25,224 bases of DNA from CAYZMS01 sp964479625 (GCA_964479625.1 CAYZMS010000041.1:1-25224); one strand, 5' to 3'; positions 16,434 through 25,200 are shown, counted from the stretch's first letter. The notes: generated from the letters alone by a model not told the origin. Numbers and translations: made by a program.

Positions 16434-17129
16434 TCAGTCCTCCGGGCAAATGAATTTAAAGCCTACTCCGTGTATGTTTTCGATCTTCAACGCAGGGTCG
16501 GCACGCAGGTATTTTCGAAGGCGGGAGATAAATACATCCAGGCTCCGGCCCAGGAAGTAATCGTCTTTCCCCCAGATCTCTTTTAGGATGCGGGAACGGC
16601 GGATTACCTTATTTTTGTGGCGGATCAGAAAGTTCAATAAATCAGCCTCCCTCTGAGTAAGTTGTCTGCTTTCTGTGGGATGTTGTAACTCCAGGTTGGC
16701 ATAGTGGAAAGTAAAGCTCCCTAAGGCCGGTTTGGGATTAGAGGTCTGTTGGTCTTCGGATATGCGGCGGCGTTTTAAAAAAATTTCCACCTTCAAAACT
16801 AGTTCCTCAATGCTAAAGGGTTTGGTAATATAATCGTCCCCACCTATGCGGAGCCCGTGTAACCTATCTTCTTTCATGGAGCGGGCCGTAAGGAAAAGAA
16901 TGGGCGTTTGTTGGTCAGTACGGCGGATGGTTTCTGCGACTTGGAACCCATCTGTTTGAGGCAACATGACATCCAGTATATACAGGTCGAAAGCTTCCTT
17001 TTGAATTCGATCCAGGGCCTGTTCGCCATCGTAACAACAAACTACTTCATACCCTCGCAGTTCGAGGTTGTCCCGGGTAACAAAGGATAGGCTTTCATCA
17101 TCTTCAACGAATAGGATACGGGCATTCAT
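16434..17129 (-). CDS. OmpR/PhoB-family response regulator
   Basis: A 231-residue DNA-binding response regulator. The receiver domain (about 1-118) has acidic pocket Glu9-Asp10-Asp11, phosphoacceptor Asp53 in LYILDVMLPQTDGF, Thr81 in LTARS and Lys103 in DDYITKPF. The C-terminal winged-helix domain (about 135-231) includes LTQREADLLNFLI, RSRILKEIWG, the recognition helix SLDVFISRLRKYL and the wing ending IENIHGVGFKF. It begins 3 bp after the stop of the histidine kinase gene, so the two form one operon and a cognate pair. Target genes cannot be read from the sequence. Confidence 0.94.
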   Translation of the reverse strand: MNARILFVEDDESLSFVTRDNLELRGYEVVCCYDGEQALDRIQKEAFDLYILDVMLPQTDGFQVAETIRRTDQQTPILFLTARSMKEDRLHGLRIGGDDYITKPFSIEELVLKVEIFLKRRRISEDQQTSNPKPALGSFTFHYANLELQHPTESRQLTQREADLLNFLIRHKNKVIRRSRILKEIWGKDDYFLGRSLDVFISRLRKYLRADPALKIENIHGVGFKFICPED

Positions 17130-17132
17130 GAT

Positions 17133-18437
17133 TTAGTGGTTGGCTTGCGGATGCCGCAAGGCAGATTTTGGGAAAATGATGTGTACGGCAGTGCCGACCA
17201 TCTCTTTACTATCAAGTTCAAGCTTCCAGTGGTGTGCCCGGCAAATTTGCTGGACGTAGTACAACCCCAGTCCAAAGCCCTTTACGTTATGCACATTGCC
17301 TGTGGGTACCCGGTAAAACTTTTGAAACACTCGCTTTTGTTGTTCTGCGGCTATTCCTATGCCCTGATCGCGGATCGTAAGCTTAAGTCTACCGTTTAGG
17401 AATATCGAGTGTAATTGAATGTGTGGTCCATTCGGGCTGTATTTGATGGCATTATCCAACAAACTGTGCAGAACATTGGAAAAATGGAAAGGATCTGCCA
17501 GCAATTCCAGCTGTTCGCCTTCAAGACTTAAGGCAAGTTCCCCCTTTCGGGATTGGATCTGAAGGGATTCAGATTCCAGGACCTCTTTCAAGATGTACCT
17601 CCAGTTGCACCATTCTTTTTTCAGTTCGAATCCGCTGCGTTCGAAACGAGATAGGTCGAGTACTCGTTCGACTTGCCCGTTGAGTCGTAGATTTTGATCG
17701 CGAATAATGCGGGCGTAGCGGTCAAGTCTGCTATCGGATTTAATGTTGGGGTGTTGTAGTAAATAGTCGGCCGCGACCTTTACCGTAGAAACAGGAGTTT
17801 TTAATTCATGGGTCATATTGTTGATAAAATCTTTTTGAAGAAGGGATAAGCGCTTTTGGCGCAAGACGACCCACAGGGCATAAACGAAAAAAATGACGGT
17901 CAGAAAAAGGATAATGGAAAAGATCACTGTCAGTTGCATTTGATCAAACAGATAGCCGGGCCTGTTTGGGAAACGCACTCCGAAATAATAGTTAAGACCA
18001 TGCTGAGTGGGAAGGGTGGTTTCCGGCCTTGAAGGCGGTTCTTTGTTGGGGTCGTAACTACAGTAGTTGCCATATTCCATTATATCGGTGAAACAGTTGT
18101 ACACGGCATATTCAAAATCAGTATGAATGACCATGGCCTCCAGTTCCTTTTGCAGGAAGAATTCCAGCATTTCGAAATCGATCTCCGATTCGATATTCAC
18201 AATATAGTAATTGGAACTCCGCCGTTGAATGACCTCCCTGGGTGGGAGATCGCTTTCATTTATTTCTGCAAGCTGGATGGCCACCCGGTAGAGCGCATAA
18301 CTGACTTTTTGGTTGAATTCCTGTTCATTCAGGTTCCAGGTACTAACCACCCAATAGGTTTGCAGGCCTATTATGATGGTAATAGTCATAGCTGCAATAA
18401 CGATTAGCCGAAAAACCTGGATGTCCTTCATGTCCAT
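17133..18437 (-). CDS. Membrane sensor histidine kinase
   Basis: A 434-residue sensor kinase. TM1 is about 10-31 and TM2 about 167-192, flanking a periplasmic sensor of about 135 residues that I do not recognise; it carries two cysteines (Cys115 and Cys126, CFTDIMEYGNYC). The dimerisation/phosphotransfer domain has His210 in NNMTHELKTPVSTVK. The catalytic ATPase domain shows the N-box HSLLDNAIKYSPNG, G1 DQGIGI, F-box FQKFYR, and G2 GFGLGLYYVQQICRAH. There is no clear HAMP domain. It precedes the response regulator by 3 bp and is divergent from the DUF4271 gene across 92 bp. The signal is unknown. An in-frame ATG two codons downstream is an equally possible start. Confidence 0.93.
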   Translation of the reverse strand: MDMKDIQVFRLIVIAAMTITIIIGLQTYWVVSTWNLNEQEFNQKVSYALYRVAIQLAEINESDLPPREVIQRRSSNYYIVNIESEIDFEMLEFFLQKELEAMVIHTDFEYAVYNCFTDIMEYGNYCSYDPNKEPPSRPETTLPTQHGLNYYFGVRFPNRPGYLFDQMQLTVIFSIILFLTVIFFVYALWVVLRQKRLSLLQKDFINNMTHELKTPVSTVKVAADYLLQHPNIKSDSRLDRYARIIRDQNLRLNGQVERVLDLSRFERSGFELKKEWCNWRYILKEVLESESLQIQSRKGELALSLEGEQLELLADPFHFSNVLHSLLDNAIKYSPNGPHIQLHSIFLNGRLKLTIRDQGIGIAAEQQKRVFQKFYRVPTGNVHNVKGFGLGLYYVQQICRAHHWKLELDSKEMVGTAVHIIFPKSALRHPQANH

Positions 18438-18517
18438 GAATTTAATATGCCGGAATAAGGAGAAGAAATACTTAACAGCCCATTAACAGTAGCTGGGGGA
18501 TTCCATCGGAAAGTTTT

Positions 18518-18525
18518 TATTTTTG
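18518..18525 (+). promoter_or_regulatory. TANNTTTG (-7 box) match four bases before the DUF4271 gene
   Basis: TATTTTTG matches the Bacteroidota -7 consensus and ends four bases before the ATG at 18530, the same spacing as the match before lpxK. No TTG -33 element is found 17-23 nt upstream. The surrounding T-run makes a chance match possible. Confidence 0.3.
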
Positions 18526-18529
18526 AGCT

Positions 18530-19477
18530 ATGGTTCATCAAGTGGGATCGATTTTTAGCCTTCGCCATTCTCTTGCATCCGGTATCTTCAAGCTTGGGTG
18601 TGGATTTGGTTTGTCTTTACTGGTGATCTTGCTTTTTTCCACTTGGCTTTCAGGGCAAGCTGCTGAAAACCCATTTGAATTAAAACCAAGATTAGCTGCA
18701 ACTGCTAAGGAGCAACCGGTAGCAGACAAGCCCCTGGAAAAAGATAGCAGCGGTGGCAATCCTTTTGAAATAAAAAAACCGCAAAGGGAAATGGGCCCGG
18801 TGGCCCTGCCCTTAGAAATAGAAAAGATCACCCGCTCTCCTCTGCGCTTATCTATCGTTATCATTATTTCGCTTATACTGGTATTGGTATCAACTTTCCT
18901 GCGCCCCTTGATTGCGAAAACCTGGCAAGCTTTCAGGAATGACAATTTACTTAACCAATTGCTGAGGGAGCAGGAGGGCAGGGGAATGGCTCCATCCTAC
19001 ATTCTGTATGCCTTGTTCTTTCTAAACGGAGGCATTTTCCTATACCTTTCGGCCACCATTTTTAACATTGAATTATTAGGCGTTAATCCTTTTCGAACGC
19101 TGGTGAACTGCATTGGCCTTATATTGGCTTTAATGCTGTTTAAGCATCTGGTAATCAGATTTATAGGCTATATTTTCCCGATTGATAAAGAGATTCAGCG
19201 GTACAACTTTCTCATCATTGTTTTTGGATCCATCATCGGGCTTATCCTCGCCCCTGTCAATTTGCTGCTGGCTTACGGTCCTGAAGAATTGCTGAAACCC
19301 ACCGTGGGTATTGGGATCGGGGCCCTGCTTTTCATTTACCTTTTTCGAACCATTCGGGCCTTACTCATCGGGAACCGCTTTATTGCCTTTCACAAGTTTC
19401 ACTTTTTGTTGTATATTTGCACCATTGAAATTGCACCTGTGCTGGTGTTTTCGAAGCTGATACTAAGTCAGTTGTAG
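18530..19477 (+). CDS. DUF4271 domain integral membrane protein
   Basis: A 315-residue membrane protein of unknown function belonging to the Bacteroidota-specific DUF4271 family. TM1 (about 22-42) is followed by a low-complexity hydrophilic linker (about 43-104) holding two copies of NPFE[LI]K, at 47-52 and 77-82. About five or six further TM segments fill 106-312. The C-terminal FHKFHFLLYICTIEIAPVLV is the most family-like segment. Genes of this family very often sit directly upstream of uroporphyrinogen-III synthase, as here (155 bp gap), so a link to tetrapyrrole or membrane cytochrome biology is possible but unproven. It is divergent from the histidine kinase. The ATG at 18530 is favoured because it gives the complete first hydrophobic segment. 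Confidence 0.85.
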   Translation: MVHQVGSIFSLRHSLASGIFKLGCGFGLSLLVILLFSTWLSGQAAENPFELKPRLAATAKEQPVADKPLEKDSSGGNPFEIKKPQREMGPVALPLEIEKITRSPLRLSIVIIISLILVLVSTFLRPLIAKTWQAFRNDNLLNQLLREQEGRGMAPSYILYALFFLNGGIFLYLSATIFNIELLGVNPFRTLVNCIGLILALMLFKHLVIRFIGYIFPIDKEIQRYNFLIIVFGSIIGLILAPVNLLLAYGPEELLKPTVGIGIGALLFIYLFRTIRALLIGNRFIAFHKFHFLLYICTIEIAPVLVFSKLILSQL

Positions 19478-19632
19478 GAATAGCAAGAGAGCGTTAGAAA
19501 TCGTTATTCTGGAAGTATCAGTAAATGGGCCCGGCTGTTATGTATGGCGTTACTAAGCCGTTCTGATCGGCCCCTTGCTGGTTTTTAGTCGAGGGAGTCG
19601 AGGTGCAAAAGGAAGAAATAAAACATTAGTTA

Positions 19633-20421
19633 ATGGCTGCCAACGGAACCGCGCACACCGAATCGTACAAACCCGTCAAAACCATTCTAATTTCTCAACC
19701 AAAGCCGGAGCGTTCTCCTTATTACGAACTAGAAAAGAAATACAATCTTCAGATAGACTGGCGCCCCTTTATCCATGTTGAGCCGGTCAGTGAAAAGGAG
19801 TTCAGAAAACAGCGCATCCGCCCCAATGAATTCTCTGCAATTATCCTGACCAGTAAAAATGCAGTGGATCATTATTTTAGAATGCTGGATGAAATGCGGA
19901 TCAAACCCACGCAGGATACCAAATATTTTTGCATAACGGAAGCGATCGCCAACTACTTGCAAAAGTTTATCATTTACCGAAAGCGAAAGGTGTTTGCGGG
20001 TAAGCGCCGTATTGAAGACCTCGCCCCTGCTTTAAAGAAAAATAAGAAAGAGAAATTTCTGCTTCCCTGCTCGAATCTCGGCGCCAAGGAGGTCTGTAAC
20101 TTTCTGGAAGAACAGGAATTCGACTGGAAGGACGCCATGATGTACCGTACGGTAAGCTCTGATCTCACTGACCTGAGTGATGTAAAGTACGACGTACTGG
20201 TTTTCTTCAGCCCCTTAGGAATTAAATCCCTGTACGAAAACTTCCCTGACTTCTCCCAGGATGAAACCCGCCTGGCTGTTTTCGGGAATAGTACTACCCG
20301 CGCTGTTGAAGAGCGTAACTTAACGGTCAATATTAAAGCTCCGGCGCCGGAAATACCCTCCATGACCAGGGCACTGGAACTCTATCTGCAGCAGTCTAAT
20401 GCCGTAGTTGCCGAAAAATAA
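19633..20421 (+). CDS. hemD: Uroporphyrinogen-III synthase
   Basis: Cyclises hydroxymethylbilane, with inversion of ring D, to uroporphyrinogen III, the branch-point precursor of heme, siroheme and cobalamin. The 262-residue protein fits the HEM4 family, which has weak sequence conservation: a two-lobe layout with KTILISQPKP at the start of lobe 1, AIILTSKNAVDHYFRML, the crossover near ILPC-like KFLLPCSNLGAKEV, and lobe 2 with YDVLVFFSPLGIKSLYENFP and RLAVFGNSTTRAVEE (the conserved T/S-A segment). The call is strengthened by the preceding DUF4271 gene, its usual neighbour. The ATG at 19633 gives an N-terminal extension of about 15 residues before the first strand. Confidence 0.88.
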   Translation: MAANGTAHTESYKPVKTILISQPKPERSPYYELEKKYNLQIDWRPFIHVEPVSEKEFRKQRIRPNEFSAIILTSKNAVDHYFRMLDEMRIKPTQDTKYFCITEAIANYLQKFIIYRKRKVFAGKRRIEDLAPALKKNKKEKFLLPCSNLGAKEVCNFLEEQEFDWKDAMMYRTVSSDLTDLSDVKYDVLVFFSPLGIKSLYENFPDFSQDETRLAVFGNSTTRAVEERNLTVNIKAPAPEIPSMTRALELYLQQSNAVVAEK

Positions 20422-20449
20422 GTGGTTTTCCAAAGGTGGAAACTTTCCT

Positions 20450-20485
20450 GATATGGGATCTGGGGCCAAATCCGGGTCCCATATC
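20450..20485. repeat. 9-bp inverted repeat between hemD and the Nudix gene
   Basis: GATATGGGA (20450-20458) is perfectly complementary to TCCCATATC (20477-20485), with an 18-nt GC-rich loop. It follows hemD by 28 bp and could be a transcript-end hairpin, but no U-tract follows. A smaller 6-bp hairpin TTTCCA/TGGAAA lies just before it at 20427-20442. The function is unproven. Confidence 0.35.
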
Positions 20486-20549
20486 TGTATTCCATCAAAG
20501 CTAAACCCGAGCTTAGTTTCCCTTGTTCCATGATCAACAATTTAGTAAA

Positions 20550-21179
20550 ATGGTTCAGGACAAACTGATACAAAAAATAGCGGATCGTCTGCAAGCCGGC
20601 AACTTGCCCGGGCCGGAAGCCCAGTATCGAATGGCCCATATTGGAAGGAATTCCCGGCTAAAAGTCCCCGCATCTGCTCGAAAAGCAGGTGTGATGGCCT
20701 TACTTTATCCGGCTCAGGAGGACTGGAACCTGGTTCTGATCGAACGGCAACATCACCCGAAGGACCAGCACAAGGGCCAGATCAGTTTTCCAGGTGGAAA
20801 ACATGATCCCGGAGATCCTGATCTGAAATTCACCGCCTTGCGGGAAACAGAAGAAGAAGTTGGCATAGACCGGAATTCCATTGAAGTACTCGGGCAATTA
20901 ACGGACCTGTATATCCCGGTTTCCAATTTCCTGGTTAGCCCTTTTGTGGGGTTCGTTGATCATCCGCCTGATTTAATCCCAGATCATTCGGAAGTCCGGT
21001 CCATATTGACACCTCCGATATCTCTTTTTTTAGAGCGGGAGGTCGTGGGGGCTACCCAAATTCAAATTAATCAGGATATACTGCTAAAAAATGTGCCCTA
21101 TTTCCCGGTAGAAAATAAAATCCTTTGGGGAGCAACAGCTATGATGCTGAGCGAACTCCTGTATTTGCTGGATGCTTAA
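20550..21179 (+). CDS. Nudix hydrolase, coenzyme A pyrophosphatase type
   Basis: A 209-residue Nudix hydrolase of the NudL/CoA-diphosphatase type, expected to split CoA or acyl-CoA into 3',5'-ADP and (acyl)phosphopantetheine. The upstream CoA-specific element reads LIERQHHPKDQHKGQISFPGG (62-83, a variant of the NuCoA motif). The Nudix box follows, with REtEEEVGI at 98-106; the spacing between the PGG and RE is that of the CoA subgroup (PGGxxDxxDxxxxxxALRE). I chose the ATG at 20550; an in-frame TTG at 20523 would add nine residues without family character. Its position just upstream of IcmF, an acyl-CoA mutase, fits CoA-ester housekeeping, but they have a 66-bp gap and possibly separate promoters. 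Confidence 0.88.
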   Translation: MVQDKLIQKIADRLQAGNLPGPEAQYRMAHIGRNSRLKVPASARKAGVMALLYPAQEDWNLVLIERQHHPKDQHKGQISFPGGKHDPGDPDLKFTALRETEEEVGIDRNSIEVLGQLTDLYIPVSNFLVSPFVGFVDHPPDLIPDHSEVRSILTPPISLFLEREVVGATQIQINQDILLKNVPYFPVENKILWGATAMMLSELLYLLDA

Positions 21180-21209
21180 AGAAACTGCCCGGTTTAGCTG
21201 TTGTTTGCC

Positions 21210-21218
21210 TAACTTTGC
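21210..21218 (+). promoter_or_regulatory. icmF: Candidate -7 promoter box upstream of icmF
   Basis: TAACTTTGC matches the extended Bacteroidota -7 consensus TANNTTTGC and ends 27 bases before the icmF ATG, leaving a normal short leader. No TTG -33 element was found 17-23 nt upstream, so the call rests on the -7 box and position only. Confidence 0.4.
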
Positions 21219-21245
21219 AAGACCAAATAAAACCACCCTGTCACC

Positions 21246-24200
21246 ATGGTTAAGAAACAAGCGCCTTACCAGGCTGCAAATAAAATTCGAATAGTGACTG
21301 CCGCCTCCCTGTTTGACGGTCACGATGCAGCCATCAATATCATGCGCCGGATCATGCAGAGCTCCGGTGTGGAGATCATTCACCTTGGGCATAATCGATC
21401 TGTAGAAGATATAGTCAACACCGCCATTCAGGAAGACGTTCAGGGGATTGCCATTACCTCTTACCAGGGAGGTCATGTAGAGTTTCTTAAATATATGTAT
21501 GATCTGCTGCGGGAAAAAGGAGCCGCCCATATCAAAATTTTTGCCGGGGGAGGAGGGACCATACTGCCTCAGGAAATTGAAGACTTGCACAACTATGGGA
21601 TTGACCAGATCTATTCACCGGATGACGGTCGCGAGTTGGGTTTGCAAGGAATGATCAACGACCTGTTGAAAAAGTGTGATTTTCCTCTGGGAAAGGATAC
21701 GGACTGGAAATGGAAGGAAATCAAGGCCGGGAATACCCCTTTGCTTGCACGTCTGATCACAGCCGTTGAAAACTACCCGGAAGAAAATGAAGGGGCCCTG
21801 AAACAGATCCGGACAACGCTGGATCAACGAGAGAAAAACATTCCAGTACTTGGAATTACAGGTACCGGAGGCGCGGGGAAGTCCAGCCTGGTGGATGAAC
21901 TGGTTCGACGGTTCCTGTTGGATTTTGAGGATAAGCGGATAGGGGTGATTTCTGTGGATCCTTCCAAACGCAAGTCGGGTGGAGCCCTGCTGGGAGACCG
22001 AATCCGGATGAATTCAGTAGTTAGTGACCGGGTTTTTATGCGATCCTTGGCTACCCGCCAATCCAATCTCGCCCTTTCGAAGCACGTACAGGCAGCCCTC
22101 GATATTCTGAAAACTGCTGGCTTTGACCTGATCATACTGGAAACCTCGGGGATCGGACAATCGGATACGGAGATCGTAGATCATTCCGACCTCAGCCTTT
22201 ATATCATGACCCCGGAGTATGGGGCGGCCACCCAACTGGAGAAAATCGACATGCTGGATTTTGCCGACCTTATAGCCGTAAACAAATTCGATAAACGCGG
22301 TGCTCAGGACGCCCTGCGGGATGTTAAAAAACAGTACCAGCGGAACCACATGTTATTCGAAGAGGAAGTGGATGACATGCCGGTCTTCGGGACTATTGCT
22401 TCCCAGTTCAATGACCCGGGTATGAACACCTTATACGGCAGCGTTATGCGGGCACTGGTAGACCGAACGGGAGCTGAGCACCTGCGAACAACCTATGAAG
22501 GAGAGGCCGGAGAAAGCGAGAAGATCTTCATTATTCCTCCCGGACGGGTGCGTTACCTGTCAGAGATCTCTGAGACCAACCGAAATTATGACCAATGGGT
22601 CGATAAACAAGTTGAACTGGCCAGGAAGCTATTTGGCCTGCACCAGGCCATAGGTGTTTTCGAAAATCAAAGCCAAGGCCCGGAACGCGACCAAATGCTG
22701 GGAAACCTGAAAAATGCGTTTGAGGAGTTGTACCGGGACCTCGACGGCCGCTGCCAGCGCATCCTGGAGGAATGGGAAAACCAAAGAGAGACATACGAGG
22801 CTGATGAATATGTGTATCAGGTCCGAGATAAAGAGATCAGGGTTCCTACCTATACGACTTCACTTGCGGGTACCCGGATACCGAGGGTATTATTACCCCG
22901 TTTTCAGGACTGGGGAGAGATCCTGCGCTGGAGCCTTAAAGAAAACGTTCCGGGGGCTTTTCCCTACACCGCCGGTGTTTTCCCCTTTAAGCGTCAGGGG
23001 GAAGACCCCACCCGGATGTTCGCCGGAGAGGGCGGGCCCGAGCGTACCAATCGCAGGTTCCATTACGTTTCGCTGGATATGCCAGCCAAACGCTTAAGTA
23101 CTGCCTTTGATTCGGTCACCTTGTATGGAGAGGATCCCGACCATCGTCCGGATATTTACGGTAAGATCGGTAATTCCGGGGTAAGTATTTGTTGTCTGGA
23201 TGATGCCAAGAAGTTGTACAGCGGGTTTGATCTTTGCGACCCGAAGACTTCCGTTTCCATGACGATCAATGGACCTGCGGCGACCATCGCCGCCTTTTTT
23301 ATGAATGCTGCCATTGACCAGCAATGCGAAAAATATATCCGGGAGCAGGGAATGGAAGAAAAGGTGGAAGCCCGGTTGAAATCTTTGTACGATGACCGGG
23401 GCCTGCCCCGGCCTGTCTATCAGGGGGATTTGCCCAAGGGTAATGATGGCCTGGGCTTGATGTTGCTGGGTGTTACGGGCGACCAGGTATTGGAAGAAAG
23501 TGTTTACCAGGAGTTGAAGGCCAAAGCCCTCTCTGCTGTGCGCGGGACCGTTCAGGCGGATATCCTAAAGGAAGATCAGGCGCAGAATACCTGCATTTTT
23601 TCGACGGAGTTCTCTTTGAAACTCATGGGAGATGTGCAGCAATATTTTATTGATCACCGGGTCCGGAATTTTTATTCGGTTTCCATTTCGGGTTACCATA
23701 TTGCAGAGGCAGGAGCCAATCCGATCACCCAACTGGCCTTTACGCTTTCGAACGGGTTCACCTTTGTGGAGTATTATCTTTCCCGGGGGATGGACATCGA
23801 TGCCTTTGCGCCAAACCTTTCATTCTTTTTTTCGAATGGAGTAGATCCGGAATACGCAGTAATCGGTAGAGTGGCCCGAAGGATATGGGCAAAGGCTATG
23901 CGGGAAAAATACGGTGCAAATGAACGTTCGCAAAAACTGAAATACCATATTCAGACTTCCGGCCGCTCCCTGCACGCCCAGGAGATCGCCTTCAATGATA
24001 TTCGAACGACGCTCCAGGCCTTGTACGCCATTTATGACAACTGTAATTCTTTGCATACCAATGCTTACGACGAAGCCATTACCACCCCTACCGAAGAGAG
24101 CGTACGCCGGGCTATGGCCATACAGTTGATCATTAACAAGGAACTGGGGCTGGCAAAAAATGAAAACCCGCTGCAGGGCGCATTCATCATCGAGGAATTA

Positions 24201-24641
24201 ACGGATCTGGTGGAGGAGGCCGTTCTGATGGAATTCGATCGGATAACCGAGCGAGGCGGCGTACTGGGGGCCATGGAAACCATGTACCAACGCGGTAAGA
24301 TACAGGAGGAAAGCCTGTATTACGAAACCCTTAAGCATACCGGTGAGCTTCCCATCGTTGGAGTTAATACCTTTCTCAACAAGGAAGGCTCCCCCACCGT
24401 GATACCTGGTGAAGTGATCCGGGCGACCCAGGAAGAAAAAGAAGCCCAGATCGAAACGCTGAATCATTTGAAAACCGCATGGGAAGACAAGGGAGAGCTG
24501 CAACTCAAAGCCCTTCAGCAAACAGCCTTGGAGAATGGGAACCTGTTCGAAGCGCTAATGGAGGCCGTAAAATATTGCTCACTAGGACAGATCACGCACG
24601 CCCTGTATGAGGTTGGTGGCCAGTATCGCAGGAATATGTAG
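21246..24641 (+). CDS. icmF: Fused isobutyryl-CoA/methylmalonyl-CoA-type mutase IcmF
   Basis: Adenosylcobalamin-dependent acyl-CoA mutase fused to its own G-protein chaperone (1131 residues, usual for IcmF); it rearranges short-chain acyl-CoAs such as isobutyryl-CoA/n-butyryl-CoA. Order of domains: B12-binding domain (about 12-145) with the DGHD motif, His26 being the cobalt ligand; MeaI-like GTPase (about 200-420) with P-loop GTGGAGKSS (206-214, Lys212) and the NKFD guanine-specificity motif; a linker; then the substrate-binding and catalytic barrel (about 555-1131) beginning FPYTAGVFPFKRQGEDPTR (from 572). The order B12-G protein-mutase and the phenylalanine-containing entry motif distinguish it from ordinary methylmalonyl-CoA mutase. 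Exact substrate is not determinable here. It has a plausible promoter of its own. No sequence damage is seen over the full length. Confidence 0.95.
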   Translation: MVKKQAPYQAANKIRIVTAASLFDGHDAAINIMRRIMQSSGVEIIHLGHNRSVEDIVNTAIQEDVQGIAITSYQGGHVEFLKYMYDLLREKGAAHIKIFAGGGGTILPQEIEDLHNYGIDQIYSPDDGRELGLQGMINDLLKKCDFPLGKDTDWKWKEIKAGNTPLLARLITAVENYPEENEGALKQIRTTLDQREKNIPVLGITGTGGAGKSSLVDELVRRFLLDFEDKRIGVISVDPSKRKSGGALLGDRIRMNSVVSDRVFMRSLATRQSNLALSKHVQAALDILKTAGFDLIILETSGIGQSDTEIVDHSDLSLYIMTPEYGAATQLEKIDMLDFADLIAVNKFDKRGAQDALRDVKKQYQRNHMLFEEEVDDMPVFGTIASQFNDPGMNTLYGSVMRALVDRTGAEHLRTTYEGEAGESEKIFIIPPGRVRYLSEISETNRNYDQWVDKQVELARKLFGLHQAIGVFENQSQGPERDQMLGNLKNAFEELYRDLDGRCQRILEEWENQRETYEADEYVYQVRDKEIRVPTYTTSLAGTRIPRVLLPRFQDWGEILRWSLKENVPGAFPYTAGVFPFKRQGEDPTRMFAGEGGPERTNRRFHYVSLDMPAKRLSTAFDSVTLYGEDPDHRPDIYGKIGNSGVSICCLDDAKKLYSGFDLCDPKTSVSMTINGPAATIAAFFMNAAIDQQCEKYIREQGMEEKVEARLKSLYDDRGLPRPVYQGDLPKGNDGLGLMLLGVTGDQVLEESVYQELKAKALSAVRGTVQADILKEDQAQNTCIFSTEFSLKLMGDVQQYFIDHRVRNFYSVSISGYHIAEAGANPITQLAFTLSNGFTFVEYYLSRGMDIDAFAPNLSFFFSNGVDPEYAVIGRVARRIWAKAMREKYGANERSQKLKYHIQTSGRSLHAQEIAFNDIRTTLQALYAIYDNCNSLHTNAYDEAITTPTEESVRRAMAIQLIINKELGLAKNENPLQGAFIIEELTDLVEEAVLMEFDRITERGGVLGAMETMYQRGKIQEESLYYETLKHTGELPIVGVNTFLNKEGSPTVIPGEVIRATQEEKEAQIETLNHLKTAWEDKGELQLKALQQTALENGNLFEALMEAVKYCSLGQITHALYEVGGQYRRNM

Positions 24642-24914
24642 AAACAGACTTCAAAAATCTGATCGGACAAAACCAATATCTTTGGTATCACCGGTTTTGG
24701 GGTTAAGGATACGCATCTATGGTGTGGCCAGCTTTTGCTTGCAATGGACACTGACACACTGTTCTATGCGGGTCTACTTTTTCCCCAATATTTTTTCTAA
24801 ACTGATAAATCCTTAAGAATCCAACAATTATGGAATACGTGAAAAATAGCTGAATAATATATCTGGCTGGGCAAGGTGCAAAGCAGTCATCAAATAGTTA
24901 GCCAGATACTACAT
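24642..24914. other. Noncoding gap after icmF
   Basis: I see no gene here. A 7-bp inverted repeat CAAAACC (24668-24674) / GGTTTTG (24693-24699) lies shortly after the icmF stop but has no U-tract, so it is a weak terminator candidate at best. From about 24780 the sequence becomes clearly richer in A and T than the genes to the left. Confidence 0.4.
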
Positions 24915-25154
24915 CTATATCATCATAACTATTGGAATAATAATATTCTTTACCCAAGTACTTAGTTGCATCTTTTTGAGGTCCTTGATAGATAGCTTGT
25001 CAAAATTATTACTTCTGATTAACTTAATTAGGTTAAATGCTAAAAAGGATACCAATGTGTAGCCTTCTCCCTTTTAGAACCACTCTAAAAGTGACAGGTT
25101 AAACAATAGTTCAGCATCAGTCGGCCATGGCCGACTGATGCTGAACCAAAAAAT
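24915..25154 (-). pseudogene. Possible reverse-strand gene remnant, unidentified
   Basis: On the minus strand one frame is open from 25154 down to a TAG at 24915-24917, broken only by a TAA at 25074-25076. The downstream half (52 codons) reads like protein, for example GYTLVSFLAFNLIKLIRSNN and KLSIKDLKKMQLSTWVKN. The upstream half (26 codons, 25077-25154) includes TDAELLFNLSLLEWF and runs through the 38-bp palindrome. There is no convincing start codon. I do not recognise the family. A truncated mobile-element protein is one possibility, suggested by the AT-rich composition and the neighbouring palindrome, but chance openness of a short AT-rich frame cannot be excluded. Confidence 0.25.
25109..25146. 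repeat. Perfect 38-bp palindrome
   Basis: The 19-base arm GTTCAGCATCAGTCGGCCA is followed directly by its exact reverse complement, with no spacer; the centre is CCATGG at 25125-25130. This is by far the strongest dyad in the window. It has no U-tract matching a normal terminator: it is followed by CAAAAAA on the plus strand and preceded by AT-rich sequence. It may be a dispersed palindromic repeat, a protein-binding dyad or part of a mobile-element end. Confidence 0.9.
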
Positions 25155-25200
25155 CTACGGGGCTCATTCGTGTTTTGGCCCCATAAAAAGTCGGATTGGA

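Noticed and set aside
20523..20549. TTG start for the Nudix gene
   Set aside because: The ATG at 20550 is a better start and the extra nine residues are not family-like.
25074..25076. In-frame TAA in the reverse frame as recoding (readthrough) signal
   Set aside because: No start codon, family match or recoding structure supports an expressed protein; simple decay or chance is more likely.
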